A DNA stretch of 64,000 nt from Aquimixticola soesokkakensis (lineage in GTDB: Bacteria; Pseudomonadota; Alphaproteobacteria; Rhodobacterales; Rhodobacteraceae): the NCBI RefSeq assembly GCF_900172375.1, contig NZ_FWFS01000001.1, forward strand, positions 496,001-560,000, given 5' to 3'. This document shows positions 7,512 to 15,947 of the stretch, one piece after another. Below the pieces are notes generated by a model that had not been told where the DNA came from, made no database searches, and worked only from the letters and a program-made list of their open reading frames with translations. Both the position numbers and the translations under genes were made by a program. Numbering within the stretch: position 1 is the stretch's first letter; every line of letters starts with the position of its first letter.

Positions 7512-8519
7512 TTACTCCTGAAAGCCGTCAGCGATGATGCTGGCAGGATCAAGCGCGGACTCGTCCAGCCCCTGGGCCTGCGCCACCAGCGACCAGGTAT
7601 TGGCCACGCGCGCGGGCAGCAACGCCCCAAGCCCGTCTTCGTCGGTCTGGGAATTGAACGCCAGAACCGAGGCATCCAGCCACGAACCTTTCACATCCTC
7701 GACCCCCAGTTCGGGCACCATCGCGGCAACGTCGGCCGCGGCCTGATCGGGATTGGCCTGGGCAAATTCCATCGATTTCTTGAAGGCTTTGACAAAGCGT
7801 TTGGCGACATCGGGGCGCTCGGTGAGGAAGGTGTCGGAGGCCACGAGAGTCGCGGAGTACAATTCGATCCCCGCATCCGACCACGGCAGAACGATGACGC
7901 CTTTGCCCGCGTCCTCGCCCTGGTTCATGTAGCGGGTGATATCGGTGACCCATGCGATGATCGCATCGGTTTGCCCCGTCATCAACAGCGGCCCAAGCGC
8001 GCCCGGATCGGCTTTGGTCAATTCGATGTCGGCCTCTGACAGGCCGTTTTCCGACAGAACCAGCGGCAGGAAGATATTGGAGGAGGTAAAGGGCGAGGTG
8101 GCAACCTTCTTGCCAGCCAGATCGCTGATGGAGGTGATGCCGCTGTCCATCAGCGTGTAAAAGGCGTGCGGGCCTTTGTTGAAGATCGACATGACGGCTT
8201 TGACGGGCACGTCATCGGTGGCAACGGCGGCCATGATCGCCTCCATGCCCGCAGAGCCGATGTCGGAGGTGCCTGTGGCGATTTTTGTGATGGCCTCGGT
8301 TGACCCGCGTCCGCCTTCGATAGAAATGTCCAGGCCCTCGTCGGCGCAGAACCCCTGCTGCACGCAGACATAGATCGGGGCTTTGTCACCGCCCGGCAGC
8401 CAGTCAAGCTGGTAGGTCACGTGGTCTTGCGCAAAGCTGGCGGCAGGCAGTGCGCCAAGCGCAAAGGTCAGCGCTGCGGTCGTGCGGGCAATCTTGGTTG
8501 GTGCGATCTTGAGGCGCAT
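7512..8519 (-). CDS. NMT1/THI5-like periplasmic substrate-binding protein
   Basis: A 335-residue binding protein with a Sec signal peptide (hydrophobic core about 14-30, cleavage after ASFA). The mature protein starts QDHVTYQLDWLPGGDKAPIYVCVQQGF and continues EGLDISIEGGRGSTEAITKIATG, the usual NMT1/THI5 signature for pyrimidine-like or other small nitrogenous ligands. The start at 8519 is chosen because AAAAGGACC lies just upstream and a signal peptide follows at once. It is the first gene of the importer operon, so the hairpin-containing leader upstream could regulate the whole unit. Confidence 0.88.
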   Translation of the reverse strand: MRLKIAPTKIARTTAALTFALGALPAASFAQDHVTYQLDWLPGGDKAPIYVCVQQGFCADEGLDISIEGGRGSTEAITKIATGTSDIGSAGMEAIMAAVATDDVPVKAVMSIFNKGPHAFYTLMDSGITSISDLAGKKVATSPFTSSNIFLPLVLSENGLSEADIELTKADPGALGPLLMTGQTDAIIAWVTDITRYMNQGEDAGKGVIVLPWSDAGIELYSATLVASDTFLTERPDVAKRFVKAFKKSMEFAQANPDQAAADVAAMVPELGVEDVKGSWLDASVLAFNSQTDEDGLGALLPARVANTWSLVAQAQGLDESALDPASIIADGFQE

Positions 8520-8984
8520 AGATGGTCCTTTTTTTCCCTGTTGGCTTAACTGCGGTTTTGCGCGCGCAGGACGCTGCAGTGTCCCCTGCCAGATGCCCCG
8601 TGCGTGCAATTTGAAAGCCGTTTTTTTTGTGTGTGTAATCGAGAGAGCCTAGTTCATCCGGTTTGTCGCGCCGCGCCCGTTATCGGGTGCGCAGTCGCTG
8701 CTGCTGGATGAGCAATGTCAGAGCTGGCTTTGGGCCGATACTCACCGCTTCTACTCAAGGTCAGACTGGCAAAGGCGGGTGTGCGCTGTCACGCAAACCG
8801 CGCTTGGTGCCGGTTTTCTGGCGACATCTGCCGCGTTGTTGGGCGAAACTGGCGGCTATGGGCTAATAATTGTGCAAATCTTGCGCGCAAACAGGGCGTC
8901 GGGACGCAGAACGGGGGGCGAACCTTGCGGAATCGCCGTGGCGCGCCGCGCAGTGCCGGTGAGGTCCCAATTGGAAACATCATC
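8520..8984. other. 465 bp divergent control region, no gene, two strong hairpins
   Basis: No convincing coding frame is present between the binding-protein gene (minus) and the deaminase gene (plus). Two inverted repeats stand out: 8566-8589 (GCAGG...CCTGC, interrupted by a two-base bulge) lies in the leader of the binding-protein gene, and 8654-8711 is a larger two-tier structure. A run of eight T residues at 8624-8631 and an AT-rich stretch at 8867-8882 are other possible promoter parts. The gap is much longer than usual in this window. Confidence 0.6.
8654..8711. other. Two-tier inverted repeat, candidate structured RNA
   Basis: The outer stem pairs 8654-8661 (TCATCCGG) with 8704-8711 (CTGGATGA), eight pairs including one G-U on the plus strand. 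Inside it, 8672-8679 pairs with 8684-8691 around a TTAT loop, eight continuous pairs with one G-U. The transcribed strand is unknown; it lies about 270 bases before the deaminase and 135 bases before the binding-protein gene. No named RNA family was recognised with certainty. Confidence 0.45.
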
Positions 8985-9485
8985 ATGACACAGACGCGTA
9001 CCGTAACACCCGAACAAGACATCGCCCTGCTGACCCGCTCGATCGAGCTTGCCACGGAGTCGCGTGCGCGCGGCGACCACCCCTTTGGCGCGCTTTTGGC
9101 AGGGCCGGACGGCGCGGTACTGCTGGAGGCGATGAACACCTGTGGCTCCAAGGGGGATCGCACCGGCCATGCAGAGCGCAACCTGATGACGCAGGCCTCC
9201 ATTGCCTATGCGCCGGAGTTTCTGGCGCAATGCACGATGTACACCAGCGCCGAGCCCTGCGCGATGTGCGCCGGTTCGGTCTATTGGGCGGGGGTCGGGC
9301 GGGTGGTCCACGGCATGTCCGAAGTCGCCTTGAAGGCGCTGATCGGTCCCGACCCTGAAAACCTGACGATGGATTTGCCCTGCAGGGCGGTTTTTGACGC
9401 GGGGCAACGCAGGGTCGAGGTGGTCGGCCCGTTGCTGTCGCGCGAAAGCGCCGTGGTGCATGAAGGATTCTGGGAGGGGCTTTAA
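8985..9485 (+). CDS. Nucleoside/nucleobase deaminase (CDA/TadA fold, zinc-dependent)
   Basis: A 166-residue deaminase of the cytidine/guanine deaminase superfamily. The zinc site is complete: TGHAERN (His62, catalytic Glu64) and EPCAMC (Cys92, Cys95). The HPFGALL segment near residue 32 and the length resemble small guanine/nucleobase deaminases and TadA relatives, but no residue fixes the substrate. It reads away from the ABC importer/oxygenase operon, sharing its control region. Together they suggest uptake and breakdown of a purine-like compound (inferred). The ATG was chosen over in-frame upstream starts because the conserved domain begins there. Confidence 0.85.
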   Translation: MTQTRTVTPEQDIALLTRSIELATESRARGDHPFGALLAGPDGAVLLEAMNTCGSKGDRTGHAERNLMTQASIAYAPEFLAQCTMYTSAEPCAMCAGSVYWAGVGRVVHGMSEVALKALIGPDPENLTMDLPCRAVFDAGQRRVEVVGPLLSRESAVVHEGFWEGL

Positions 9486-9697
9486 GCGCAGGCCCCGCCA
9501 CCTCCCTGCGCGAAAGGCCTCAAAAGAGGCCCGTGAAAAGAGCACGCGGCGATAGATTGTTGCGCAATGGCAACCTTGCGCGGGTCGAATTGATCCGGCA
9601 TGAGCGGTTTTTTGCTTTCTTGGTGACAGGGGCCGCGGGGTGCGACATCACGATACCGACCCCGAAGAACCATAAGAATTCACGGAGCACCGAGCAG

Positions 9698-10699
9698 ATG
9701 CGCATTCCTCAGGCCCTTTTTGCCCTTTCCTTTGTCTTTGGCCTCGGGGCGCAGGCCCTTGTCGCGCAAGAGGCAGGTGGTGCGTCGCGCACCAGCGCTT
9801 CCACAGGGAACGCGGGCATTGCCATGGGCGATAGTGCGGTCGAGCCGGACGCCTATCGCCAGCGCCGCTTTCATCTGGGCTTCGGGCGGCTGTTTTCCAA
9901 CGACCGTCTGGGCGATGGCAAAGACCGCTGGCGCACGGGGTCCTATGTGATTTCCAACGTGCGTGGCTATGATTGGGACGGTGAATTGCCCGACAGCTTC
10001 GGGTCGCTGGTCGAATATCGCAGCCGCTCGGAAATTATCGCGCCCTCGAATGTGTCCAACCCCGATGAAGGCGCGCGCCGCCACGCCGGTGTCCTGTCGT
10101 TCGGTGCGCACACGATGTGGCAGTACGAAGGTGTCGAACTGGCCCTGGGCGCGGATGCGGTGTTCGTCGGTCCGCAAACCGGCCTTGGAAAGTTTCAAAA
10201 GTGGATTCACGAGCGCACGGATAACCCCTTGCCCGATCTGAGCGACCAGATCGAGGATGCATTCTACCCGACCTTGACCTTCGAGGCCGGCAAGACCTTT
10301 TCCTACGGGCTGCTCGACGTGCGCCCCTTTGCGCAAACCATGATCGGATCGGAAACCTTGGTGCGCTTTGGCGGGGATATCCTGCTTGGGTGGGTGGGCC
10401 ACAAGGACGTCTGGCTGCGCGATGTGACCACGGGGATACGCTACGCCGCGACCCGCGAGGAAGAAATGGGCGGCTCCATTTTTATCGGCGCGGATGTGGC
10501 CAAAGTCGCTTCCAGCAAATTCCTGCCCGGCGATGAGGGCTATGAGCTGAGCGATCTGCGCAAACGCCTGCGGGCAGGCTACCGTGTGCAGGGTGACAAA
10601 TTGGGGATTTTCTACGGCATGACCTATCTGTCGCCGGAATTCGAAGGCCAGTCCGAGGGGCAGGTCACGGGATCGGTGCAGTTCAAACTGCGATTCTGA
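9698..10699 (+). CDS. LpxR-like outer-membrane beta-barrel protein (DUF2219)
   Basis: A 333-residue protein with a signal peptide (MRIPQALFALSFVFGLGAQALVA) and a C-terminal aromatic-ended strand (GSVQFKLRF) as used for outer-membrane barrel insertion. Segments match the DUF2219/LpxR family: FSNDRLGDGKDRWRTGSY, comparable to the Asn-Asp and Thr-Asp active-site region, and VGPQTGLGKFQKWIHE, comparable to the stretch bearing the catalytic His. LpxR removes a 3'-acyloxyacyl chain from lipid A. Family membership is probable; deacylase activity is inferred. GGAGC lies upstream of the chosen ATG. It stands alone between the deaminase and a Hint protein. Confidence 0.72.
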   Translation: MRIPQALFALSFVFGLGAQALVAQEAGGASRTSASTGNAGIAMGDSAVEPDAYRQRRFHLGFGRLFSNDRLGDGKDRWRTGSYVISNVRGYDWDGELPDSFGSLVEYRSRSEIIAPSNVSNPDEGARRHAGVLSFGAHTMWQYEGVELALGADAVFVGPQTGLGKFQKWIHERTDNPLPDLSDQIEDAFYPTLTFEAGKTFSYGLLDVRPFAQTMIGSETLVRFGGDILLGWVGHKDVWLRDVTTGIRYAATREEEMGGSIFIGADVAKVASSKFLPGDEGYELSDLRKRLRAGYRVQGDKLGIFYGMTYLSPEFEGQSEGQVTGSVQFKLRF

Positions 10700-10853
10700 T
10701 CACAGCGGCCCCCGCCGCATTTCACATGTTCTAAACCATAGGTCTGCGTCGAAACGAAAGTCTTAACAAAGTCTTGGGCCTGTGTTAGCGTCACCGCAAT
10801 AAAAATGAAAATCAGCGGTCCAACGAGGCCGCGCAGTTGGCAGGTATACAGGC

Positions 10854-11948
10854 ATGGAAACGGGCTCGAGCGGCACGTTTGTCATCGCATGGTCGCAGGT
10901 GGAACTTGAGGGTTTCGTCGATGCATCGCTTTCGGCAGTCACCATCGGCGCTTCGTTGCGCTGGCGGGGGGCAGCGATCTGTGTGGACAAAAAGACAGAT
11001 ATTCTTGTGCTTTCGGGCGCGCAAGAGACGGTGGCCCTGCGCGGGCGGGCCGCAAATTCGGTGCATCGCATCAATGGCAGGCCCTTTGACGGTCCCTCCT
11101 CCGGTGGCTCGCAGGAGGTCCAGACCCATCTGATGGAAGACGGGTTCGATGTCACCGACGGCGTTGCCCAATATTCCTTTTTCGTCATTGACCGACCCGA
11201 TGGCGACCCGTTGCTGATGTGTCACGGCGCGATGCCGCCCGTGGGGGCGGAACTTTGGGTCGTGCGCAGCTATCTGGTGCCGCGCGCGCGGTTGCTTCCT
11301 GAAGGGCAGGGCTTTGGACAGGTCTCTGAACGGGCGACTGTCTGCTTTACGGCAGGCACGCAGATCGAGACAGCGCAGGGCAGTTGCGCGGTTGAGGCGT
11401 TGCGGGTAGGCGATCTGGTGCAAACGGCGGATAACGGTCTGCAACCTGTGCGCTGGATCGGCGCGCGCAAATTGTCCGGCGCGCGTCTGTTTGCAATGCC
11501 CTGGGTGCGTCCGGTGCGTCTTCGCCAAGGGGCTTTGGCGGGCGCCTTTGGCAATGGCGGGCCGCAGCGCGATCTGTTGGTGTCACCCGATCACCGAATG
11601 GTGCTGCGCGGAGCGCCCGCGCGGGCATTGTTCAACGAGTCCGAAGTCTTTGTGCGCGCTGGCGATCTGGTGGATGGCGATCGCATTCAGGTCGATCAAA
11701 GCCTGACCGCGCTGACCTATGTGCATTTGATGTTCGACGCCCATGCTGTGGTGATGGCCAATGGCTGTGCGACAGAAAGCTTCCACCCCGAAGGCGCGGA
11801 CCTGCGCCATCTGTCCCAGAGCGCCCGTGCCGCCCTGTTCGACAGGTTTCCCCAAATTGCGCAAGACAGCTGGCGCTACGGCCCGCTGGCACGCCGCGCC
11901 CTTGCCCCCGCAGAGGCAGCCCTGTTGCGCTATGGCTATGTGCGCTAG
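10854..11948 (+). CDS. Hint-domain (Hedgehog/intein-like) protein with catalytic Cys
   Basis: A 364-residue protein. The first about 160 residues are unrecognised. A Hint domain follows, starting at Cys164 in ATVCFTAGTQIET, with the usual VEALRVGDLVQTADNG block, VSPDHRMVL (the block B-like His region) and a C-terminal FDAHAVVMANGCATESFHP. Hint domains self-cleave or splice at the starting Cys; many Rhodobacteraceae carry such proteins, often secreted, with unknown roles. No signal peptide is visible. A second family member at 49771-50748 has lost the Cys. Confidence 0.8.
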   Translation: METGSSGTFVIAWSQVELEGFVDASLSAVTIGASLRWRGAAICVDKKTDILVLSGAQETVALRGRAANSVHRINGRPFDGPSSGGSQEVQTHLMEDGFDVTDGVAQYSFFVIDRPDGDPLLMCHGAMPPVGAELWVVRSYLVPRARLLPEGQGFGQVSERATVCFTAGTQIETAQGSCAVEALRVGDLVQTADNGLQPVRWIGARKLSGARLFAMPWVRPVRLRQGALAGAFGNGGPQRDLLVSPDHRMVLRGAPARALFNESEVFVRAGDLVDGDRIQVDQSLTALTYVHLMFDAHAVVMANGCATESFHPEGADLRHLSQSARAALFDRFPQIAQDSWRYGPLARRALAPAEAALLRYGYVR

Positions 11949-11998
11949 GGCTTTAACGCCGGTCTGCGTGGTTTTTGAGGCAAAGATCCGCGCAGCGC

Positions 11999-12026
11999 TT
12001 GACTCCCCATCAGCGGCCTATATAAG
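11999..12026 (+). promoter_or_regulatory. Likely sigma-70 promoter of rpsD
   Basis: TTGACT (11999-12004) and TATAAG (12021-12026) are 16 bases apart. Transcription would start near 12033, about 200 bases before the rpsD start, leaving a long leader. Confidence 0.6.
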
Positions 12027-12032
12027 CCGCCC

Positions 12033-12233
12033 ATCCTGACCCGTACCTTGTGCGGGAAAGGTCATTTGGTGTTGGTGGCCCCCGCAAGGGGATGCCTGTC
12101 GGCCAGGTCGGTAACTGCATCCAATATGCATAGTCCGGCGGACGCAAAGGACAGCACCTTTCACATGCAGCCAGCGGGCGCAGGGCATTCGGTCCCGCAT
12201 TTGCTGGCGCACCACTTTGAAAGGATCCAGATT
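12033..12233 (+). promoter_or_regulatory. Long rpsD leader, possible S4 autoregulatory RNA
   Basis: About 200 bases lie between the predicted promoter and the rpsD GTG. They include a CCCC-GCAA-GGGG hairpin with a GNRA tetraloop near 12079-12093 and other GC-rich repeats. S4 is a known translational repressor in other bacteria, so a feedback structure is plausible; no specific Rfam class was recognised. Confidence 0.35.
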
Positions 12234-12854
12234 GTGACCAAACGCACATCTGCCAAGTACAAAATCGACCGCCGCATGGGCGAAAACATCTGGGGCCGCG
12301 CGAAATCGCCGGTCAATCGTCGTGAATATGGCCCCGGCCAGCACGGTCAGCGCCGCAAGGGCAAACTGTCCGACTTCGGTATCCAGCTGCGCGCCAAGCA
12401 AAAACTCAAAGGTTACTACGGTGACCTGACCGAGAAACAGTTCCGCCGCATCTTCGCAGACGCCGAGCGTATCAAGGGCGACACGGGTGAAAACCTCATC
12501 GGCCTGCTCGAATCGCGCCTCGACGCGGTTGTGTACCGTGCGAAATTCGTGGCGACCGTCTTTGCGGCCCGCCAGTTCGTGAACCACGGCCACGTGACCG
12601 TGAACGGCAAACGCGTGAACATCCCCTCCTACCGCGTGAAAGAGGGTGACGTCATCGAAGTGCGTGACCGTTCCAAGCAGCTTGCTGTTCTGCTCGAAGC
12701 TGTGGCTTTGACCGAGCGTGACGTGCCCGATTACATCGACGCCGATCACAACAAAATGGTTGCGACCTTTGTGCGCAAACCCGGTCTCTCCGATGTGCCC
12801 TATCCGGTGCAAATGGAACCCAACCTCGTCATCGAATTCTACGCACAGAACTAA
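12234..12854 (+). CDS. rpsD: 30S ribosomal protein S4
   Basis: A 206-residue S4 with the family N-terminus ([21 protein letters not shown]), the [14 protein letters not shown] motif and a central S4 RNA-binding domain ([34 protein letters not shown]). S4 nucleates assembly of the 30S body by binding the 5' domain of 16S rRNA. The start is GTG, preceded by AAAGGA; its position is fixed by the family N-terminus. It is monocistronic, with its own promoter upstream and a terminator at 12901-12928. Confidence 0.97.
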   Translation: MTKRTSAKYKIDRRMGENIWGRAKSPVNRREYGPGQHGQRRKGKLSDFGIQLRAKQKLKGYYGDLTEKQFRRIFADAERIKGDTGENLIGLLESRLDAVVYRAKFVATVFAARQFVNHGHVTVNGKRVNIPSYRVKEGDVIEVRDRSKQLAVLLEAVALTERDVPDYIDADHNKMVATFVRKPGLSDVPYPVQMEPNLVIEFYAQN

Positions 12855-12900
12855 GGTTTGCGGGGCAGTTGCCTCGCATCCGGTTCGTGCCGATCCTTGC

Positions 12901-12928
12901 AAAGGCCGCTCCATCGGGGGCGGCCTTT
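12901..12928 (+). terminator. Rho-independent terminator after rpsD
   Basis: AAAGGCCGC (12901-12909) pairs perfectly with GCGGCCTTT (12920-12928) around a 10-base loop, 46 bases after the rpsD stop. Confidence 0.75.
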
Positions 12929-13056
12929 CGCGTTTGTGGCATTTCAAACCTACTCGGCGCTTTGTTGAAAATAACGCAGGCGCTGCGCCTTCGGATGTCT
13001 GGTCACAGCCCCTCCCCTTGGCTAGAAGAGGCCGGACGATATTTACGGGGGCTGTT

Positions 13057-14142
13057 ATGGCTGAGACGATCAAACCCAAGGCAGGCATTATGGACATCGC
13101 GCTTTACGTAAGCGGCGAAAGCCATGTTGACGGCCACACGGAGGTTCTCAAACTGTCGGCCAACGAAAACCCCTACGGTTGTTCCGACAAGGCCAAGGCG
13201 GCCTTCCTGCGCACGGCCCAGACTCTCAACCGCTACCCCGGCACGGATCACCGCGCGCTGCGCGCCGCGATTGGCGAGGTCCACGGCCTTGATCCCGACC
13301 GGCTGATTTGCGGTGTCGGATCGGATGAGGTGCTTCAGTTTATCGTGCAGGCCTATGCCGGTGAGGGCGACGAGATCATCACCACCCAACACGGGTTTTC
13401 GATGTATCCGATTTTGGCCAAAATGGTGGGGGCGACGCCGGTCACCGTGGGCGAAGACGAGCGGGTCATCGACGTGGACGCGATTTTGGCTGCGGTCACG
13501 ACGCGCACGCGCGTGGTGTTCCTGGCCAACCCCGCCAATCCCACCGGCACGATGGTCGAGCGGGGCGAGATGGAACGCCTTGCCGCCGGATTGCCCCGCA
13601 GCGTGTTGCTGGTGCATGATGGGGCCTACGCTGAATTTGTCGAAAATTTTGACGGCGGCGCGGCGCTTGTTGATGCCTATCCCAACGTGATCATGACCCG
13701 CACCTTTTCCAAGATTTACGGTCTGGGCGGGCTGCGCGTGGGCTGGGGCTATGCCAGCCGCGAGATCATCGATGTGCTGACGCGGCTGCGCCAGCCTTTT
13801 AACCTGTCGGAAATCCAGATGGCCACCGCAGAAGCCGCTGTACGGGATCGCGATTTCGTCGAACGGTGCCGCACTGAAAACGCCAAATGGCGCGAATGGC
13901 TGCGCAATGCACTGGTGCAAATGGGGGTTGGTTGCGATGCAAGCCATGCCAATTTCGTGCTGGCGCGCTTTGAGAACCCCCAAGAAGCCGAGGCCTGTAA
14001 TGCCGCTCTGCGTGCCGACGGGATCATCGTGCGCCCTGTCAAAAGCTACGGGCTGCCACAGGCGCTGCGCATTACCGTGGGCGACGAAAGCGCGTGTCGC
14101 CGCGTGATCCATGTCATTGCCACGTTCAAAGGCATTCGCTGA
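13057..14142 (+). CDS. hisC: Histidinol-phosphate aminotransferase
   Basis: A 361-residue class II-type PLP aminotransferase: SANENPYG (34-41) near the N-terminus, ANPANPTGT (158-166), Asp188 and Tyr191 for the cofactor ring, and the PLP lysine Lys219 in [16 protein letters not shown], followed by the C-terminal Arg in ALRITVGD. It transaminates imidazole-acetol phosphate in histidine synthesis; in alphaproteobacteria the enzyme next to tyrC often also transaminates aromatic oxo-acids. Its stop overlaps the tyrC start (TGATG), supporting an aromatic amino-acid role as well. Confidence 0.92.
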   Translation: MAETIKPKAGIMDIALYVSGESHVDGHTEVLKLSANENPYGCSDKAKAAFLRTAQTLNRYPGTDHRALRAAIGEVHGLDPDRLICGVGSDEVLQFIVQAYAGEGDEIITTQHGFSMYPILAKMVGATPVTVGEDERVIDVDAILAAVTTRTRVVFLANPANPTGTMVERGEMERLAAGLPRSVLLVHDGAYAEFVENFDGGAALVDAYPNVIMTRTFSKIYGLGGLRVGWGYASREIIDVLTRLRQPFNLSEIQMATAEAAVRDRDFVERCRTENAKWREWLRNALVQMGVGCDASHANFVLARFENPQEAEACNAALRADGIIVRPVKSYGLPQALRITVGDESACRRVIHVIATFKGIR

Positions 14143-15080
14143 TGGCTGTGATGTACAACCGTGTCGCGCTGTTGGGGCTTGGCCTGATTGCAGGCTCCCT
14201 GTCGCTGGCACTCAAACGCGGTGGCCTTGCGGGGGAAATCACCGGCTATGCCCGCTCGCCCGACACCCGCGCAACGGCGGCCGAGATCGGCCTTGTGGAT
14301 CGCGTCTGCGACACGGCGCATGCTGCGGTAAAAGACGCCGATCTGGTGGTGCTCTGCGTGCCGGTCGGGGCCATGGGGGCCTTGGCCGAAGAGATTGCGC
14401 CGCATCTCAAACAGGGCGCGGTGGTCAGCGATGTCGGCTCGGTGAAGAAGGCGGTGATCGAGGCAGTCGGCCCGCATATCCCTGAAGGCGTTCACTTTAT
14501 TCCCGCCCACCCGATGGCGGGGACGGAGCATTCCGGGCCGCGTTCGGGATTTGCGGAACTCTTTGACAACCGCTGGTGCCTGATCGTGCCCGCCGAGGGC
14601 AGCCCCGAGCCCGAGATCGCGCGGCTCGAACAGATGTGGCAGGCGATCGGGGCCAATACCGAGCGGATGGAGGTCGAGCATCACGATCTGGTCTGCGCTG
14701 TGGTCAGCCATATTCCCCACCTCATCGCCTATACGATGGTCGGTGTGGCGGATGATCTGAACCGCGTGTCGGACTCCGAAGTCATCAAATTCTCGGCTGC
14801 GGGCTTTCGCGATTTCACCCGTATCGCGGCCTCCGACCCGACGATGTGGCGCGATGTGTTCCTGACCAACAAAGAGGCCACGCTGGAGGTGCTCGGGCGC
14901 TTCACCGAAGAGCTGTTTGCGCTGCAACGGGCGATCCGCACCGGCGATGGCGATCAATTGTTCGACTATTTCACCCGCACCCGCGCCGTGCGGCGTGGTA
15001 TCATCGACGCCGGTCAGGACACCGCAGCGCCCGATTTCGGACGCGCGAACAAGCCAAAGACCTCGGAGCCGAATGGGTGA
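14142..15080 (+). CDS. tyrC: Prephenate/arogenate dehydrogenase family protein
   Basis: A 312-residue NAD(P)-dependent dehydrogenase. The Rossmann motif GLGLIAGSLSLAL is at about 10-22, and the family signature HFIPAHPMAGTEHSGP follows, then VEHHDLVCAVVSHIPHL in the helical dimer domain. It oxidatively decarboxylates prephenate or arogenate in tyrosine synthesis; the substrate preference is not readable. The ATG overlaps the hisC stop, and the stop overlaps the GTG of the next gene, so the three genes form a coupled unit. Confidence 0.91.
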   Translation: MAVMYNRVALLGLGLIAGSLSLALKRGGLAGEITGYARSPDTRATAAEIGLVDRVCDTAHAAVKDADLVVLCVPVGAMGALAEEIAPHLKQGAVVSDVGSVKKAVIEAVGPHIPEGVHFIPAHPMAGTEHSGPRSGFAELFDNRWCLIVPAEGSPEPEIARLEQMWQAIGANTERMEVEHHDLVCAVVSHIPHLIAYTMVGVADDLNRVSDSEVIKFSAAGFRDFTRIAASDPTMWRDVFLTNKEATLEVLGRFTEELFALQRAIRTGDGDQLFDYFTRTRAVRRGIIDAGQDTAAPDFGRANKPKTSEPNG

Positions 15081-15943
15081 GCGCGCGCGCGCCTTTTGTC
15101 GCAGCGGTGGTCTGCGCGGCGGCGGTGATCGTTGCGCTCTGGCCCGCGGTGGCACAGGCCGATCTTGCGCGCTCGCCGGTGCCGGTGCCGCGTCCCGGTG
15201 GTGACATCGTCTCCCCGCCGCCCGTGCCCGCTGACGCAGCGTCGATGGCGCAGCGCCCCCTACCGCGACCGGGCAGTGCGACGCTCCCCCTGTCGGCCTC
15301 TGCCTATGTGCCGCAGGGGATGATTGCCTCCCCGCGTCCCACACATCGGCCGGATCGTGGGGCGGACCGCGCGCAGCAGGCAGCGCTTGCCCCCGCACCC
15401 TCAGCACCCAAGGCTGCCAGCTTCGCAGGCTCTGTCTGCGGCGTCGCGGCCATCAAGGGAACGCGGGTCGGGTCTGTTCCGGGCGCGGGCGCCTGCGGCA
15501 TCGAGGAGGCGGTCAAGGTGACCTCGGTTGCGGGCGTCGGCCTGTCTTCCGCGGCCACGATTGATTGTGCGACCGCGAAGGCCTTGAATACATGGGTCGA
15601 AACCAGCGCCAAACCCGCTTTGGCGCGCAACGGCTCCAGCCTGTCAAAGCTGCTGATCGCCGGAAGCTATGCCTGTCGCGGGCGCAACAACGTCAAGGGC
15701 GCAAAGCTGTCGGAACATGCGAAAGGCCATGCGGTGGACATCGCGGGCTTTGCGCTGACAGCGGGCAAGCCCTTGAGCGTGCTCAAGGATTGGCACAGCC
15801 CCGCAGGCGCGGTTTTGAAAGAGATGCACAAGGGGGCCTGTGGCCCGTTCGGGACGGTGCTGGGCCCGGATGCCAACGCCGCCCACAAAGACCATTTCCA
15901 TTTCGACACAGCGCGCTATCGCTCGGGCAGCTATTGCCGGTAG
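15077..15943 (+). CDS. Extensin-like C-terminal domain protein (exported)
   Basis: A 288-residue protein starting at GTG, overlapping the tyrC stop (GTGA). The N-terminus is a signal peptide or anchor (APFVAAVVCAAAVIVALWPAVAQA). A Pro-rich low-complexity region (about 30-105) precedes an Extensin_C/peptidase M15-like domain with paired cysteines, HAKGHAVDIAGF and a final HKDHFHFD motif, whose His and Asp residues resemble a zinc-peptidase site. Proteins of this type are common in Rhizobiales and Rhodobacterales and are thought to act on the cell wall; activity is unproven. Confidence 0.8.
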   Translation: MSARAPFVAAVVCAAAVIVALWPAVAQADLARSPVPVPRPGGDIVSPPPVPADAASMAQRPLPRPGSATLPLSASAYVPQGMIASPRPTHRPDRGADRAQQAALAPAPSAPKAASFAGSVCGVAAIKGTRVGSVPGAGACGIEEAVKVTSVAGVGLSSAATIDCATAKALNTWVETSAKPALARNGSSLSKLLIAGSYACRGRNNVKGAKLSEHAKGHAVDIAGFALTAGKPLSVLKDWHSPAGAVLKEMHKGACGPFGTVLGPDANAAHKDHFHFDTARYRSGSYCR

Positions 15944-15947
15944 GGCC

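Noticed and set aside
9516-9531. GGCCTC-AAAA-GAGGCC hairpin after the deaminase gene as a terminator
   Set aside because: Stem is short (six pairs) and no T tract follows on either strand.
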